Shown: positions 24,427 to 38,570, counted from the stretch's first letter. The stretch: DNA of 64,000 bases from Trichoplax adhaerens (GCF_000150275.1 NW_002060961.1:187046-251045), one strand, 5' to 3'. A program made the numbers and translations. The notes: generated by a model from the letters alone, not told the origin.

Positions 24427-26884
24427 ATGGCAGTTTTCAAATGGCTACTAAGGACAATTCTTGCTGGAGCATTTATCCTTGGAGGTGCTGTCAAGCTCAT
24501 GCCAACGATTCATGAAGAAGCCTATCAGCATATGGTAAATTCCAATGCATACGATGTGCAATCTTGATTAGGGCCAATGCAATCGACATTGTCTGTATGT
24601 AGAATGCACTTTTTATTCCATATTGTGCCGTCATTCAAATTAGTTTGCATGATTAGCTTGCTAACCCTCCCACCCACCTACCCTTCGCAAATCAAATCAT
24701 GCCGTAGTCTTGCTGTACACTCTACTTTAGGATGAAAAAGGTTGTCTTAGTTGGCTGGCTATCAGTCATCATGCACACCGTATCGCCATGGTAATCGAGA
24801 ATGGATGATTACTTTCATGACAGCTCCATATCTTTCCATAGATTGATGAAACCGTCCCACTAGGGAGGATCATTTTTGTCTGTGCAACGATAGCCTATCT
24901 AGGCGCTGATGACGACCTGTATCAATAACTTATTCCAATTTAATAAGTACTAGACTGTTATTGATCATTCCTAGGATACAGTATTTAAAGCCAGTGTTCA
25001 GCTTGACTCACTCCACAAGTCTCCATCTTGATATAATAATCACATTTCTGCATATCAAGACGAGGATGGATTTAATTTGATTATCCAAGGCTTACAAGCT
25101 GACGTAAAGACACAACTGCATCACTTTAGTGAAAGCGGATTCTACCCGCTCGAGAATTACTTACACTAACTAGTACTAAGCATAAAATCAACGCCTTCAT
25201 ACTGGGTATAGTTTGCCTACAGCTTAAGCCATGGCAATAGTTGCATCAAGATAAAATCAAATTCCCCTTTTTACAGCCAAAACCCTTTCAAAACCATCAT
25301 CAATGAGATCATGCATGGTCTATTTGATCAAGATATTAGTTTTGTTTACAGAATAAGATGAACCATGTGTTTTTTCTCACGTACCATACAGCACAAATAC
25401 AATCGCTCTATTTGTTGTACTTTGTACTACCTTCATTTGCAGTTAATGCTGGCTGGTGTTTTTTCTGGCACTTTGACCGTACCGACCGATACTACAAGAT
25501 CATGCTTGACAACAGGACTAATTTAGCATTCTGGGCACACTTTTGACGGAACACAGTGTCCACTGTGCAATGTAGAATAAGACACGCATAAGCATGACAA
25601 CAAAAATGGCGTTGATTACCTTCCGTAACATATGCCTTCAATACAGTAGAATGAAGTGGAAGTAACTGACAATTTACCAAGTACAGTAGACATCAAGAGC
25701 ATAGGCAATGCAGTAGTATAAGACGATATCGTCCTCAACAAGCAAGTACACAAAATTGCTATACTATATATGCAATCCACCAATATGCAGGCCACAAAGT
25801 ACCGTACTCAAAGGTACCCTATGATCGCTTATTGTAATAACTGAAAATGAATGATGACATTCATCTTTTCCTGCCAATGATCATTTCAAATTTCTATGCA
25901 TAACTACAAATATTAAAGGTCTGCAATAACACTAGCACTGGCTATGCCAACACCTTTATTGCCTATCCTAGACAGAAGCCACAGTCGATTTGAATTTCTA
26001 GACTACATTACTTCTAGAATCAATATACTGTACAAACACTCATGGACATCATTACTACGTCCATCAACATCAGGATTGCATAGTAACAGATCACGTTGAT
26101 AAGCTAGCAAAGCCCCTTTTCATCAAAATTGCCATATCCTGCCCAGAAGACAGAAGCCGCAGTAGATGTCAATTCCTATATTAATTTAATTTAGAATCAA
26201 TACATAAACACTCATGATCATAACTACTACGTTCACCATGACTGTAGGGTAACAACTAACTTTCACGAGCTAATTCAATGCCCCTTTCTATCAAGATTGC
26301 CATAGAACAAAATTAAATCAAATTCGCACTTAAATGAACATCTCTGTGACTGTCTGGTAATACTACAACAAGGATAATAATACTCTTTCTATTGCAAACA
26401 CACTTGCTACCCACTAGATGTGCATTACATTAGAATGATTACAAATAGCACTTGTAACCAAATACGATTTTGGACAGTAGACCACGAGCTTGTAAAAGAT
26501 GTAGAAAGTAAATTGATGTCATCATCTTACAATACAAAATCTCTTTTATTTTAATCAAAGGACAAGGCATTTGCTCAGTTTTTCGATTTCCTGCCATTCG
26601 AACGTATTAGCTATCCTACTAGCCATAAACAGTTATTACAAGTTACCGGAATGACTGAAGTAGCCTGTGGTACATTCATGTTTATTGGGCCTGCTTTCCT
26701 ACGAGCCCTTAGCAGCATGATCTTGATGGGCATTATCAGCGCCGTCATGTACAGCATGCATTCGCTGAAACATCCTCAAGAACATTTTATCCCTGTTGGC
26801 GTATTGTTCGGATTGCTATTTTTGGAACGAATGTTTAGTGGTGGCTCCGATAGTAGCTCGGCGAAAAAGCAAAAGTATCAATAA
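24427..26884 (+). CDS. TMEM35/NACHO-family membrane protein, copy 1
   Basis: Two exons, 24427-24534 (36 codons) and 26561-26884, join in phase 0 to give 143 residues. The start MAVFKWLLRT leads into TM1, followed by GGAVKLMPTIHEEAYQHM, which matches the G-x-x-KL-P and AY-EM pattern after TM1 in TMEM35A. Exon 2 has TGMTEVACG (GALEVACG in vertebrates), further hydrophobic helices, and a Ser/Lys-rich tail. TMEM35A (NACHO) is an ER-resident helper of nicotinic receptor assembly; TMEM35B is less understood. Which type this is cannot be told, and the size is close to TMEM35B. The 2 kb intron holds a local duplication. An AATAAA lies about 235 bp after the stop. A second copy with the same exon layout lies 5 kb downstream on the same strand. 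Confidence 0.82.
25966..26305. repeat. Imperfect direct duplication inside the TMEM35 copy 1 intron
   Basis: Two copies of about 170 bp (25966-26140 and 26141-26305). Both share GACAGAAGCC followed by RCAGT, AGAATCAATA, CACTCATG, ACTACGT and a GCCCCTTTYYATCAAAATTGCC-like end. No protein motif was found. Confidence 0.7.
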
Positions 26885-29639
26885 CCGATCCACTTTGCAC
26901 TAGCTTGGTTATAATGCTGTACTATTGTTTGATTGATTCCATGATTCTCTAGAGCAGTATGAAATTGTACTACATTTCGCCAACTTCAAATTGCATCCGT
27001 GAACATGAAACTGTCAGGAAAGCTCTACTGTGTCAAATTTTTCATTTCCTGTTGCGTTTGATTGAGTTGAATTTGCTTTCTTATCGATCAACTTAATATC
27101 GAAGATATTGACTATTAATAAAATTTTTAAATACTCCGTTAAATAGTTAAATTGCTATATTGACCATGTTATCACATTGCATTACCATAGTTGCACATTA
27201 GAAAGACGTTCAGTCTTGACAAATGGAGTCATACCCAATAGATAGGGTTATACTATGAATTTAAATTAACAGCACGCGTTCATTAAAATAAATAACCTCT
27301 TCAATAATACAGTACTTACTTAACATGAGTGAGAATGGATTGTTAAAAAAAAAATAGATGTTAACACATAATTACAGCCTATCTTAGTTCAATATGGTAG
27401 TTATTGTGTTGGTATCTCCTACATAAATCAAGCAATTTAGTTGATACTAGAATAGCCGATTCCAATGTTTATATGCTTATTAAAATACAATAGAATAGAA
27501 ACTACTAATGAAATAGAGGAAATAAACTCATATTTGGACTAACCACATAAGAATTATTGTCAATTCTCTCACTAAGCTGGACAGAAAGCTTTAAAAGAGA
27601 AAAATTATTCATAGAGCGTTCTCTGGCTAACCTTGCTTAGGAAAATGTTTATCACATTTCATTCATAATTAATCATTACCTGCATAGATTAATACATATA
27701 GAATAACATCATCTAATCAGAAAGGTATGCTATTGCTGTCATGATAAAACGAATTGTACCATCTTTTGACAATTTATTACCACACTAATAAGGATCAAAT
27801 TGTAGCCAGTATTCAATTTCGAATTAAGATTGTGTCAACGATATCGATACTAAAATTGACGTAGCATATTCTACTACGATACTCATAATTCGTCATAGCC
27901 TTCTATAGTATATAAAATAATCAACGATATAATTTATCACCCAATCTTGCCAATATTTCATAATTGTACAATATTCACTTAATTTCAAAGGTAAAAAGTC
28001 GTCAGACAAATGATGTTATTTACTGTTACTGACAAACTAAGCGAGTGATTTTAACACCGGTAGCGAATTAAAAAAAAGATCGCTCAAAATAGCATAAAAC
28101 GTTACTAGGATGAAATCTCTAAAACAAATATGCTATAATCCATTCTAATTATTCATTAACTTCAAATTTGTATAATATACATGTCCGGCGATGTTAATGC
28201 ATAACTGATTTTTTTCAGTGTACACCATGTTAAACTAGACGGCACGACACATTGGAATCTGCAACACATATATCAACATAGCAGTTATGGATTTAGTAAT
28301 AAACTCAGCATCAATGATATCACGGAGTCCTGAATTTTAATCCTTAAACTTGTGCCTGTACAGTAATTATTCAATTGAAATTCAGCACCTTTAAGGCGGA
28401 CTAGTTCAAAAAAAATTTTAGGTAATACCAAGTATTGTCAATTAACATGTATAAAGCTGCATAAACACCTGCTGAGCCATAAGTTTACATGTTTGGACAA
28501 GCAAAGCCATCCTATCAAATTTTCTTATACAACGCTTTATTTCAACATAATATGCATATAGTGATCAAAAATAAACTTAAAAGCCATTTATATAACCCTA
28601 CAGTACGCCAAATGGTGTCTTTTAAAGTATATCCAATTTCAATCATTGCTTGCTATATGCCTCAATTCAAAGAACAACCGCATTTGTGATGCTGGTTAAT
28701 TTACCCATAAATACTTTTTACTTCTAGGGATTAACCTGCGATAATTTTAGTTTAACTGGCTGCATCAAGACTGTTTCAATTCTATCCTTTTGAAAGAAAG
28801 CGATGTAACAAAAAGGATACAGTTGCTTATATTTTATTACTACACGTATCCAACACTATTACTGTAGTGGTCTACACATGCGACAATTTTATGCCGACGT
28901 GATCTGATAATTAGCTATTAACTGTCAGTGATTGATATCAATGTCATGTCGAGTACCATGCCGAGTAAAGTCCAATGGACTTTGTAAACAGAGCTTTAGT
29001 AGAATAAATCTTGCCATTTCAATTTTATTTTGAACTCTGGACTCCACGCGTGTACGTGGCAGAATTTCTGTCCTTAGCAGCTAAATTCATAATCTATAAG
29101 TAATTATTAGTACCTTTATACAAGTAAGATAGATGCACTGGTTAAATGGCATGTACATTGTATAAGCACTAAATGTGCAACATGCACGTAGAATATTTTT
29201 CTACTAGAATCTTTCAGCATGGAGTCAGCAACCCATAGACTACATGGAAAGACCCCTGTACCGTGGACGTAGTCCATTATGCTGTGGATGTTTTCATGAG
29301 CTGCTATTTCTCGCATCTTTTCTGGTAGTATTGCATATTGCGTTATGATATAACGGGTATTATTTCTTGGAAATCCTTTACTATATGTATGCACAACAGG
29401 TAGTATATGATATTTAATATAGCACCAGCTGCATTAAAGTATTCAATAAACAAAGTACTATAAACTTGAGATATCTAGTTTCACTCGTACAGTACTTATA
29501 AAATAACTCTCAATGTTTCCGTTCTTCATTCTTTTAACTTGACAACTACTAGCAATTTGTCGACTGCCATTCTAGCACTGCCTAGTAAATAAGATAGTTG
29601 CTCTTAACACTTTGCAATATAAGTACTGTATCTATCAAA
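26885..29639. other. Long AT-rich intergenic stretch
   Basis: No supported gene. Probable polyadenylation signal of TMEM35 copy 1 near 27119. A 92-codon minus-strand frame (29116-29394) is open with normal composition (contains DYVHGTGVFPCSLWV), but it has no recognised motif and no clear splice partners. It may be a relic or an orphan exon. Confidence 0.35.
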
Positions 29640-29945
29640 TAGAAGCAGCTATCGAAAGTGGCATTTGTGCTGGTGTTAATAAAGTTAATTCTTGCGAGTC
29701 CATTCACTTAATCTAATGGAAGCACCTATCTTAAATGGTATTTGCGCTGTTGTTAGTAAAGTTGATTCTTATGCGTGCATGCATTTAATCTAATAACGGT
29801 ACCTATCAAAAATGGCATTTGTTCTGTTGTTAATAAAATTAATTCTTAAGGGTGCATTCATTTAATCTAACAGAACTACCTATCGAAAATGGCATTTATT
29901 TTGCTGTAAATAAAGTTGATTCTTACGGATACATTCATTTATGGA
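29640..29945. repeat. Tandem repeat, 4 copies of about 78 bp
   Basis: Each unit contains CTATCRAAAATGGCATTTG, then a TTRATTCTTA box and a CATTCATTTAATCTAA end. Copies begin near 29645, 29721, 29798 and 29876. Copies differ at about 10-20% of positions by eye. Confidence 0.8.
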
Positions 29946-31910
29946 GGCATTGTAACGCTAAAGCCAGATATTAACGTCAACTATCATCGTAGAATCGTAA
30001 TTTCTATCTACTATACAAGTTTAGTATAGATGACTATCATAAGTATTACCTTTCGATGCTACCGCTTCTGCTGAATAAATACAAAATTTACGTAAAACTA
30101 TTCCGGTATCGATCATGATTTATAAATTCTGTTAATCAATCAGTGAAGACTCCATTTCGAAACAAAGATAGCAAAAGCGATAGACTCAATATATCTGCAA
30201 TCTTATTTCTGACATTTTTTCCTTTTATCTCCATGCTTTATATAGCTGCAGGTATGTCCCCATGTCATTCTAGAAAACTAGATAACAATATACAAAATTT
30301 TGTAGATACTTTTCTATAATGGAAAGTAAAAATTTTCCCGATAATTGTCAATCTCCTCTTAGTTATAGGCAGATATAGATCCTTTACTAGTATAGAATCA
30401 TATGGTACATACCAACAGCCATCAATGATATCATACATGAGACTATACAGTGTAACTAAATTAGGTTCGCACTGCGTAAACTTAAAATTTATAGAATCCG
30501 AAATCGTCTATAAAACAACCTTGATCTTTTATTGATCATTGAAAAATTTAATAATAAATGCTACATGTTCTTACCAAATGAGGTACATGAATTTAGCTCT
30601 GAGCTAGGTTCTTGTACAAAATTGTCTGGACGAAGATACAATCGATGTTCCTGGCTAGATTGTTGGCCTTCGATAAAAGTCATTTTACTTTACAATTCAT
30701 CAATAGCTGGTGGACACAATTCTGTACGAAGTATTTATTCCTGCAGAATAAAATTTATACGATCAATTAAAGGTGGTGCTACTATATTAAAAGATAATCC
30801 TTCTTAGCAAGTAAATGAAACATTATAGCTTCGAAATATGACAAAATAAAATAAATATTACTAGTACAATTAGCGCTTGCCCTCGTGCTATGAACCTGTG
30901 TTGTAGTCATTTAGCAACTTAATCGTTATGTCACTTGTGTAGAGAGTTAGACCAACGATGATATATTTTACATTAAACAACATAATGTGACGAATGAAAT
31001 CATTTATGTATTAATTATCTATTGCTACGATACGCTGAAGTTATAATATGTTCTATTATATCTAAAGTATTCTTAACAACAGAATTATTTACGTCGGTAT
31101 GTAATAAATCATCTAGTGAGTTGAAAAAGTGATAAAAATAAATTTCTATTATATTGTAACTAAACAAGAAATTAATTTCATAAACAGTACCGTAGATTAT
31201 ACGCGTATGAAATCACAATATTTAGATTTAAGAACCTAAATTTAAACGCCTTTCTAATCCATCATCTACATATAGTACTGTCTTAATTTTTAGTTAGTAT
31301 ACCGTATAATCACTACTTCTAATTTAATGGCAATATATGATATTTACGTTCTAATTATACAGTAAAATTTATCGCACATTTTCATCTTTGTTACAATAAG
31401 ATGTCACCTAGCATTAAATTATACGCTATATATGATATGCGTACTTGCACATGTATGCTTTATATTCGAATTTCTTCACTGTGTGATATTGTAATTGTTG
31501 GAATGCTATCTATACGCTATTGATTAATTGAAATCGAAATTTTAAGTAATAAATATTAATATGAAAACTAATGACTTTGTTCTATCCCATAATAAATAAA
31601 AATTTAGACCAGAACATTGAGCATTAGCGTGTGAAAATCCTACACTGTGCTGTATAATAGCGTTGATATCTACGAGAATCATACTATTGTTAATAATAGA
31701 CATCTTTTCAAAAGCTAATTTGTATAACCGATATACAGTATAACAACTACGTAGTTATCTATCAACTTTATTTACTTAGTCAACAACAATAAAACAATTT
31801 TACTACGCAGGACAATAACTAATTTCTAATTACAGAACCAGGCATGATAAGTATTTAAACGTAGTCATCAGCTTTATAGTTGTATTGTGGTAAGTCTCTT
31901 TTGAAGCAAG
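29946..31910. other. Intergenic region between the TMEM35 copies
   Basis: No gene supported. A 91-codon plus-strand frame at 30532-30807 has some Cys and Trp but no recognised motif or clear initiation context. A TATACAGTATA motif lies about 180 bp upstream of the TMEM35 copy 2 start. Confidence 0.3.
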
Positions 31911-33727
31911 ATGGCCGTTGGTAAATGGATAGTTCGAACAGTTCTTGCATCTGTTTTTATTACTTTAGGTACAATTAAGATAGTCCCGTACGTTGGTAAA
32001 GATGTACACAAGCACATGGTAGGTAATATTAAAACTAGCTTACAGTACACTTCTCTGATAAGTTTGCACTACTATTACTATTGATAAGTAATCATGGCAT
32101 ATACACTATCAATAAAATATTATAAAATTGATGGTAAGGATAATTTGTTGCTAACAGATTGAAAAGAATAGTTGATGACAACTATTTATGTCATTTCTAC
32201 AATATAATCGTAGACAGACTGTTACAAATATGATGAAAATAAAAGGTAACATCAGATTAAACATTACCCTTAAACAGTTCATCTCCGAAGCTATTGCAAT
32301 GAAAATAACTAAGCAACATAAACTTACCTTACAATAACATCGGCTAGAAAATTGAAAAATAAACGGATGATAGGTCCTCATCAATGGATACCGTCGTTAA
32401 TATGCCAGTCCTCAATATTATTGAAATTCGGCTTTCACTAGTTAACGGCAGCTTCCTATTGCATCTACTTCATTTACACTGACAGATTAATATCCGAAAG
32501 AAATCAGTATTGAACCACAAAACTATGTCTTAGCAGATACTTACAAGTAAATACATAAGTTTCACAATAATTATAATAATTATTAAAGGACAATAATTTG
32601 GGCATCACTATATGCGTAAGTTGGATGCTAACTATCAAATGCGTATTAGATTTTCTTATATTGCTGAAAATTAAAAAGAGAGGTGAAGATATTGTATGAT
32701 AGGACTAGAGTTTTATTTAGTCCACTCTTATATAGCTATTTCTCTGATAAACTGGTCAATTCTTAAGTTCTATCCTAGCACTGCGTTTTAACAACTTTCT
32801 AATTAAAATGAAACAATGTGCGTTAATATGATCATGAATCGAGTAAAATTTTCATAGCATGGCCCGTGGTTAAAAATATTGAATACAGTAAAATTATGAT
32901 TCATTAACGTTATAAATACCCAAAGCTATAACTGTTACTGTATGCACTAACATGTTCTATCGTCTTAGTATACCATCATCTTAGTCATAACGCCAAAAGT
33001 AATTATCTTTGCCACTCATATAGGATAATGTTGCTTAATTGTACTCTACCATATACTAGATCATTTTTACTACTTGCTATATCTATTCATTACGTTATAA
33101 CTCCCCGTTTTAATACATTTTAGAATCATTCTATATCTCAAACTGAAACACTTTAGTTTATAAATTGTTTAACTATCTGTAATATAATGGCCACTTACGT
33201 CCAAGAAATACGCCGTAATTCCGTAAAAATAATATACATTTATCCATTTACAGTATACTAATAGCATTAATGAAATTCAGAATTACGATAGCGTGCAANN
33301 NNNNNNNNNNNNNNNNNNNNNNNNNNNNNNNNNNNNNNNNNNNNNNNNAGGTATACAGTAGTATATCTATAACGCTTGTATAATAAATCTTCTAAATACT
33401 TATTTTTAGAGTCAGGAATTTATTAAATTTGCTTCCGTTTTTCCGCTGAAATATATTGGATTCACAATTGGAGCAAAACGCTATATGCAATTAACTGGAA
33501 TATTAGAAGTTATTTGTGGCTCGCTTCTCATTTTTAGTTCAGGATCCTTACGAACTATCTGCAGGTCCGCTTTGACGGTAACAATGGTTGCTGCTATATA
33601 CACTTTGGGAGCTTTACGATATAATCCAGTCGAATTTATACCTGCAATCGTCTGTCTCAGCTTGCTGATTATTGATAGAAAATTGACTGATAATGATAGT
33701 AAGAGTATTAACACAAAAAAAAGCTAA
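31911..33727 (+). CDS. TMEM35/NACHO-family membrane protein, copy 2
   Basis: Exon 1 (31911-32018) is 36 codons, exactly the length and phase of copy 1 exon 1, and shares 16 of 36 residues with it (MAV-KW--RT, then G-x-x-K-x-x-P, ending in HM). Exon 2 (33410-33727) encodes QLTGILEVICG, matching TGMTEVACG of copy 1 and the E-V-CG signature of TMEM35. More hydrophobic helices follow, then a charged tail ending NTKKS. Total length is 141 residues. The intron contains a 50-N assembly gap but both splice sites are present, so the model is not affected. It is a diverged tandem paralogue of copy 1. Function is inferred from the family only: ER/membrane protein, possibly a receptor-assembly helper. 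Confidence 0.8.
33299..33348. other. Assembly gap (50 N)
   Basis: Run of exactly 50 N inside the intron of TMEM35 copy 2. The true length of the missing sequence is unknown. Confidence 0.99.
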
Positions 33728-35833
33728 AATGGGTTAGATTACATATATAAGCGAACAATTTATGATATTCAGAATGGAAACAATGTCCTCGAGATTTAGC
33801 CATTAAACCTCTAAATTGTAAAATTTACAACGACACTTGCTTTGCTAATTTATTACACTATACTAAAATTAATATATCAATTACGAGCTACAACTTGCTA
33901 GAAATATTTAAAAATAACGGATTTTGTAAGACATTCTATTAATAATATAAAATGTAAATGCTTCCATAAAATCAATTTCTTACAGTCTACTTTAAGAGAA
34001 GCACAAATATGATTTGTATACCAAAAGAAGCAATACGTTGATGTATCTGTAGGGAAGTGACGTAAAGTCATATTGATGCTGATATTAAGTTGTACGGATG
34101 TCTAATAAATTAGTAAGTACATGATGATACGGTCAACTGGAGTGCGTGCTGTATTGGTGTAACAAAGTATAACAGTCCATGTTAAACTAGAACCTAACCT
34201 AATAGGGCGAGCTATTACAGCATCATATTTACTGTACGCTCGCATATATAAATACTGTATAAGTAAGTATATACTATGACCCGTGCAGTATAGTATTAAT
34301 AAAGATTAACTATACTGCTATTGCTTAGAAATAATTTGCTCACATCAGGGTTTACGAAGAAAAGAAATGTAGGTCTGATAATTTCCACTATATCCGTATT
34401 ATCCCTTATTCCTTACGATGACCATTACGTAGTAAAGCAGTCCTGCGTAAAATAGTAGCTATAGCTGTGAAAGATATTCGATTATTTCGTACAGCAGCAT
34501 TACTATGCGAAGTGATAAAGAGTAAAAGAAATCGACCTGTTCCTATACAGTATACGCATAGAAACTGACTCCATAAATTATACATTGTTATCGTTATCTC
34601 AGCCTACTTCGGTACTGATCTAATATCAGAAGACCAAAAAGTATTCTTGATGCAGTATTATAATTATACTCTTCGAGCAATTAGAGGTATAAATTAAAGA
34701 GGCAAAAATCACTGCCACTATAAGTTGACAATTTATTTATTTTTTGTTGTTGTTGAGAATGACTATAATAAAAAACAAAAGGAATCTGTACAAGAATTTT
34801 TCGAATCATTTATTATGTCTGATACCGAGTATAGCATAAAATGATTTATACATTATCATATATCTAAATAATGTTAAAATTTCTTTGTTGCATTACATCT
34901 TTGACATTGGTTTAAGCATCTGACTAGTAGAAGATGCTAACAATATATAAGTCTTTGAATCGTGATCAGTTAATTATATATTGGATATCTAACTGTATGA
35001 ATATAAACGGTACACGTATACAATACATGAGAAAATATTGGAGCCAGCGCGTACCCCTTCATTCTCTATGAAATAAGTGATTATCAGTATAGATGTCAAT
35101 GTAGGAAGTAGATTGAGATCAGTAAATCATGATTGGAACAAGTTACTGATACTATTATCTTCATCAAGTGGTATTTATACAGGAACGGTCTATAATTTAC
35201 AAAGCTTCAGAAACGTATCAAGGTCATAATCAAATAGAGCGGACATATTACCATCCTAACAATTGATTCTTATCCACATTACCATGTATGTGCCTATTAT
35301 TCTAAAACTGTTTTCTATACACGTCTAAATCGAAGTCAGTACTTGCTAACTACAGCCATTTCAATCTAACCTTAGGGTCTTTCTCAATGTACAATTTATC
35401 TCTTCGTAGGTAGATTTTACAATACTATGGCTATAATTTAACATGCCTTAATTAACGCGAAGTTAAAAGAAAATCTATTTATATGCATTTTCTTCCTTGA
35501 AAATTCGGAGATTTGTACGTGTAATTTTTATACTTATTGCTTCATCAACTCAAATGTTTGTAAGTCAATACCAAAATTTGTATCCAGTTCAGTAGTTCAG
35601 ATATAGATTTAGTCCATATGACGTTAAACATCACAGAATAAAAGTTATTAATTTGGATTTGCTTTAAAGTACCATTGTACGGATACCTTGAGATTAATTT
35701 AATGATTTCCCATGGAGAGTGAAGATAAGCGGAAGCGTCTATCAATAATGCCTGTCTGGAATTTTTGAGTAATTTAGAGATAAGGTTTCGTGGTATAGCT
35801 GTCAAAATGTCACAGACAAGTACACAAAATAGA
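33728..35833. other. Intergenic region between TMEM35 copy 2 and RABL3
   Basis: AT-rich, with no supported gene. An 86-codon minus-strand frame at 35545-35805 lies just past the RABL3 stop codon. It is probably accidental, or 3' UTR. Short TACAGTA motifs are scattered here without a dense cluster. Confidence 0.35.
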
Positions 35834-38389
35834 TTAACGATAGCGAAGTAAGCTCAAGCGACTTCCAAATCCTGTGCTACGACGCGACATAAAGCTAAAT
35901 TCTACGATAACTTTTATGTATTACCTGACTAGTGGATCTTGGATTGCCTTGGTAGCATTTATCTATTACCTACAGTAATCATTCATTACCATAATTTCAT
36001 GTACGTAAGTAAGGCCAGCAGCAACAATATGGTCAAATTGGGGACATTTTAAGAGAAAATCCTAGAAGTCCCTCGTAAAACTAATCAACTTAAAATAACC
36101 ATCCATCTGTACAGTACCTTGTCGAAGTAAGACTTTAGTTTGCCCTGGATCTTGCGATCGGATAGGAAACCCTTCACCTGGCTACAATCCTGTAAAGAGA
36201 CATACGTAACAATGGTTACTGACAGCGTCCATGAAAGCTACAGTATACCTGTAATAAGACGAAAACTAACCAAGTTAATCGATTCTGCTCCAAATTCCGA
36301 TGCTAATCCGGGTTTCGATCTTGACATCTCCTTATTAGATGCTACCTGATTCTAATTATAACAACATATAATCAGTCGCACTATCATTACGACGGAACTT
36401 TCCCTAAAACTTCAAATTGGCGAGCAGAGATATTGAAAGGCATGATACTACAGTAGTAAAGAAGTTGTGTACTTTGAAAAGTACTTACTAATTTCGTGCC
36501 CACTAGTAAAATCGGGACATTACTAGTACCAGCAAACTGTTCAGGATCGTATTCTTTTGGGCTGGCGAATAAGTATATATATATTGTTGGATATAAGCGA
36601 TATTCTCGGTTTAATAAGACGATGCATCATTGAATATTGCAATGAACATAAAATAAATAGTCAGAAAAAAATTGAATCTTGATGATATTTTTTACCCTTC
36701 TTTGATAGGACTTTTCATGCCTAGAATTACATGAAATACATTAAATGATTACATCAATTGTAAAAACTATACGCCATGACAACTATCCCTGCTAAGCAGG
36801 ATTGATTCATAATTTTGACCGACAAGTTAGTGTACTGTCTTTTCGGTTAGAGCAATTGTACCTCAAGAGCGCAAAATTTGTAGTGCTGGTTATTTTACCT
36901 GCAGATTCTCGACTTCCAAGAGCTTCTTGTAGCCATTTTCTTAAGTTCATTAATGATTTTCGATTGGATAAGTCATGCACGAGAATGATACCTAAAAATA
37001 GACAATTGTTGTTGAATACTCCATTAAGATGTCCGCTAAAATGTAGGGCTAGTATGATATCGAGAAATCGGTAATTACTTGTCCGTTATTGATAAAATAA
37101 AGACAAGTGTATATGAATGTCTTCACAGACAGTTTGACGTTTCAAATTGTAAAGTAAATCAGCGCAACCAGCCGCTTACCATGAATAACGTTATAGAATA
37201 TCCCTCTACTAGCGGCATGACTCGATGATCCACCGACATCAAACAGTTCAAGGAAATACGGTTTATTCCCATGTCTATTATCGCCATACTCGTGAACCTA
37301 GTGTGTAGGAGATAACATTTGACACGTAAAACTTTTTAGTCCTGCGTCAAGGCATGAACAAGTTATTCTGTCATGATTTAAGCATGCAATCGATCGATAT
37401 TGCAATTACCGTAACAACTACAAAAGCAACACACCAAATATGACGATAAAATGAAGACTTTTTTTATTAGAACAATAAGCCCGAAAAGAGGCAATATGTG
37501 TCCTGTCGTTCGATGCAGTTTTGTATCATCTCGATTGACAAAGAATAAAGCTCGATCATCATCATTAGATTGGCGGACCCTATCTTCAAATAGGCTTTCC
37601 TACGAAGTGGGTTATACCCATCTGCATACGATTCTATCGTGTTTGTAGATTTGATTTTAATGTATTTAATTGGATGAAGTGATGTCGTAAAATATTTCAA
37701 GCAAACTGGAGTTGGCACTAGAGCTGATAGGAGATACTGTATGTTATTATCTACTGCACACTGGCATTCCCGCTACAGTAACTTAACAGTACCATTCCAT
37801 TCCGACGAATTTTCATCTTGCAAAATATTTCATATTGTAATCGACATTGAAGGTAGAGTTATTGGTACACTTGTGCTAGCAGATATATTGCATATGATTT
37901 GCACTCACTTTTATACTACAAGTGAAAATAGATGGGTTCAACGACAGGTAATGGAGATCCACTTTGTCTCACCTTTACATGAATAGAGCAACCAATAGTC
38001 CAATACGGATTGGACAAAAATTCTTGATGGCAAAGTAGATGTATCAAGGTCGTTTTCCCCACTCCTAGAGATAGAAATAAGACAATTATTGTGAATGTTG
38101 AATAGTTTGAGCACCGATCATGTTGACCATGGATCTTTAGAATAGACTTGATGGTCAACAATTCAAAGTCAAAATGACTGTGTCCATTAGCAAGTTACTT
38201 CATTGTACTGTATGTTTCAATAACACTATTTTATCTTGTCTTTTATTCGATCAATGGCTACAACTACTTCGTATTAGTCATTATTTTAAGTGGTCGTCTA
38301 GACCATCTAATCCTATCATTCCTATTGTGTAGCATCAAGTTCTGACCGGAATCACCCAAGACTAAAATTCGAACTTTATCAACATCCAT
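35834..38389 (-). CDS. RABL3: RABL3-like small GTPase
   Basis: Nine exons join in phase: 38347-38389, 37973-38064, 37180-37297, 36899-36991, 36489-36553, 36271-36345, 36118-36189, 35930-35969 and 35834-35901. Together they encode 221 residues (human RABL3 is about 236). The start MDVDKVRILVLGDSG plus GVGKTTLIHLLC forms the P-loop (GDSGVGKT). NPYWTIGCS matches the RABL3 switch I region (NPSWTVGCS). LFDVGGSSSH carries the DVGG form of switch II. VGTKL is the counterpart of the NKxD motif. No C-terminal prenylation cysteines are present, as in RABL3. The end is basic (SRRR). RABL3 is an atypical Rab-like GTPase linked in vertebrates to lymphoid development and KRAS prenylation. The last junction is the least certain: it needs a GTCAGG donor to reach the frame that resembles the vertebrate tail. 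Confidence 0.9.
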
Positions 38390-38478
38390 CTTGCAGTGGT
38401 GGCATCACTTCTACGCTTTGCTTTTTTTCTCAATCGAAAGCCAATAGAATGAAATTTGAAGACGAGCTGCTAACGCTT

Positions 38479-38570
38479 ATGTAGAGTAGAGTACAGTACT
38501 GCAGTATACAGTACGATATACAGTGCTGTACAGCAGTAATCGAGTACAGTATTAACAGTACTAGAGACTG
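38479..38570. promoter_or_regulatory. GTAC palindrome cluster upstream of RABL3
   Basis: Contains AGTACAGTACTGCAGTATAC, ACAGTGCTGTACAG and two further AGTAC units. It starts about 90 bp upstream of the RABL3 start codon. The proposed promoter role is inferred from the repeated placement near gene starts. Confidence 0.5.

Noticed and set aside
33481-33714. Minus-strand ORF of 77 codons
   Set aside because: Shadow of TMEM35 copy 2 exon 2, which has family signatures in the plus frame.
35545-35805. Minus-strand ORF of 86 codons after RABL3
   Set aside because: It begins just past the RABL3 stop codon on the same strand, has no motif and no splice support; probably 3' UTR or chance.
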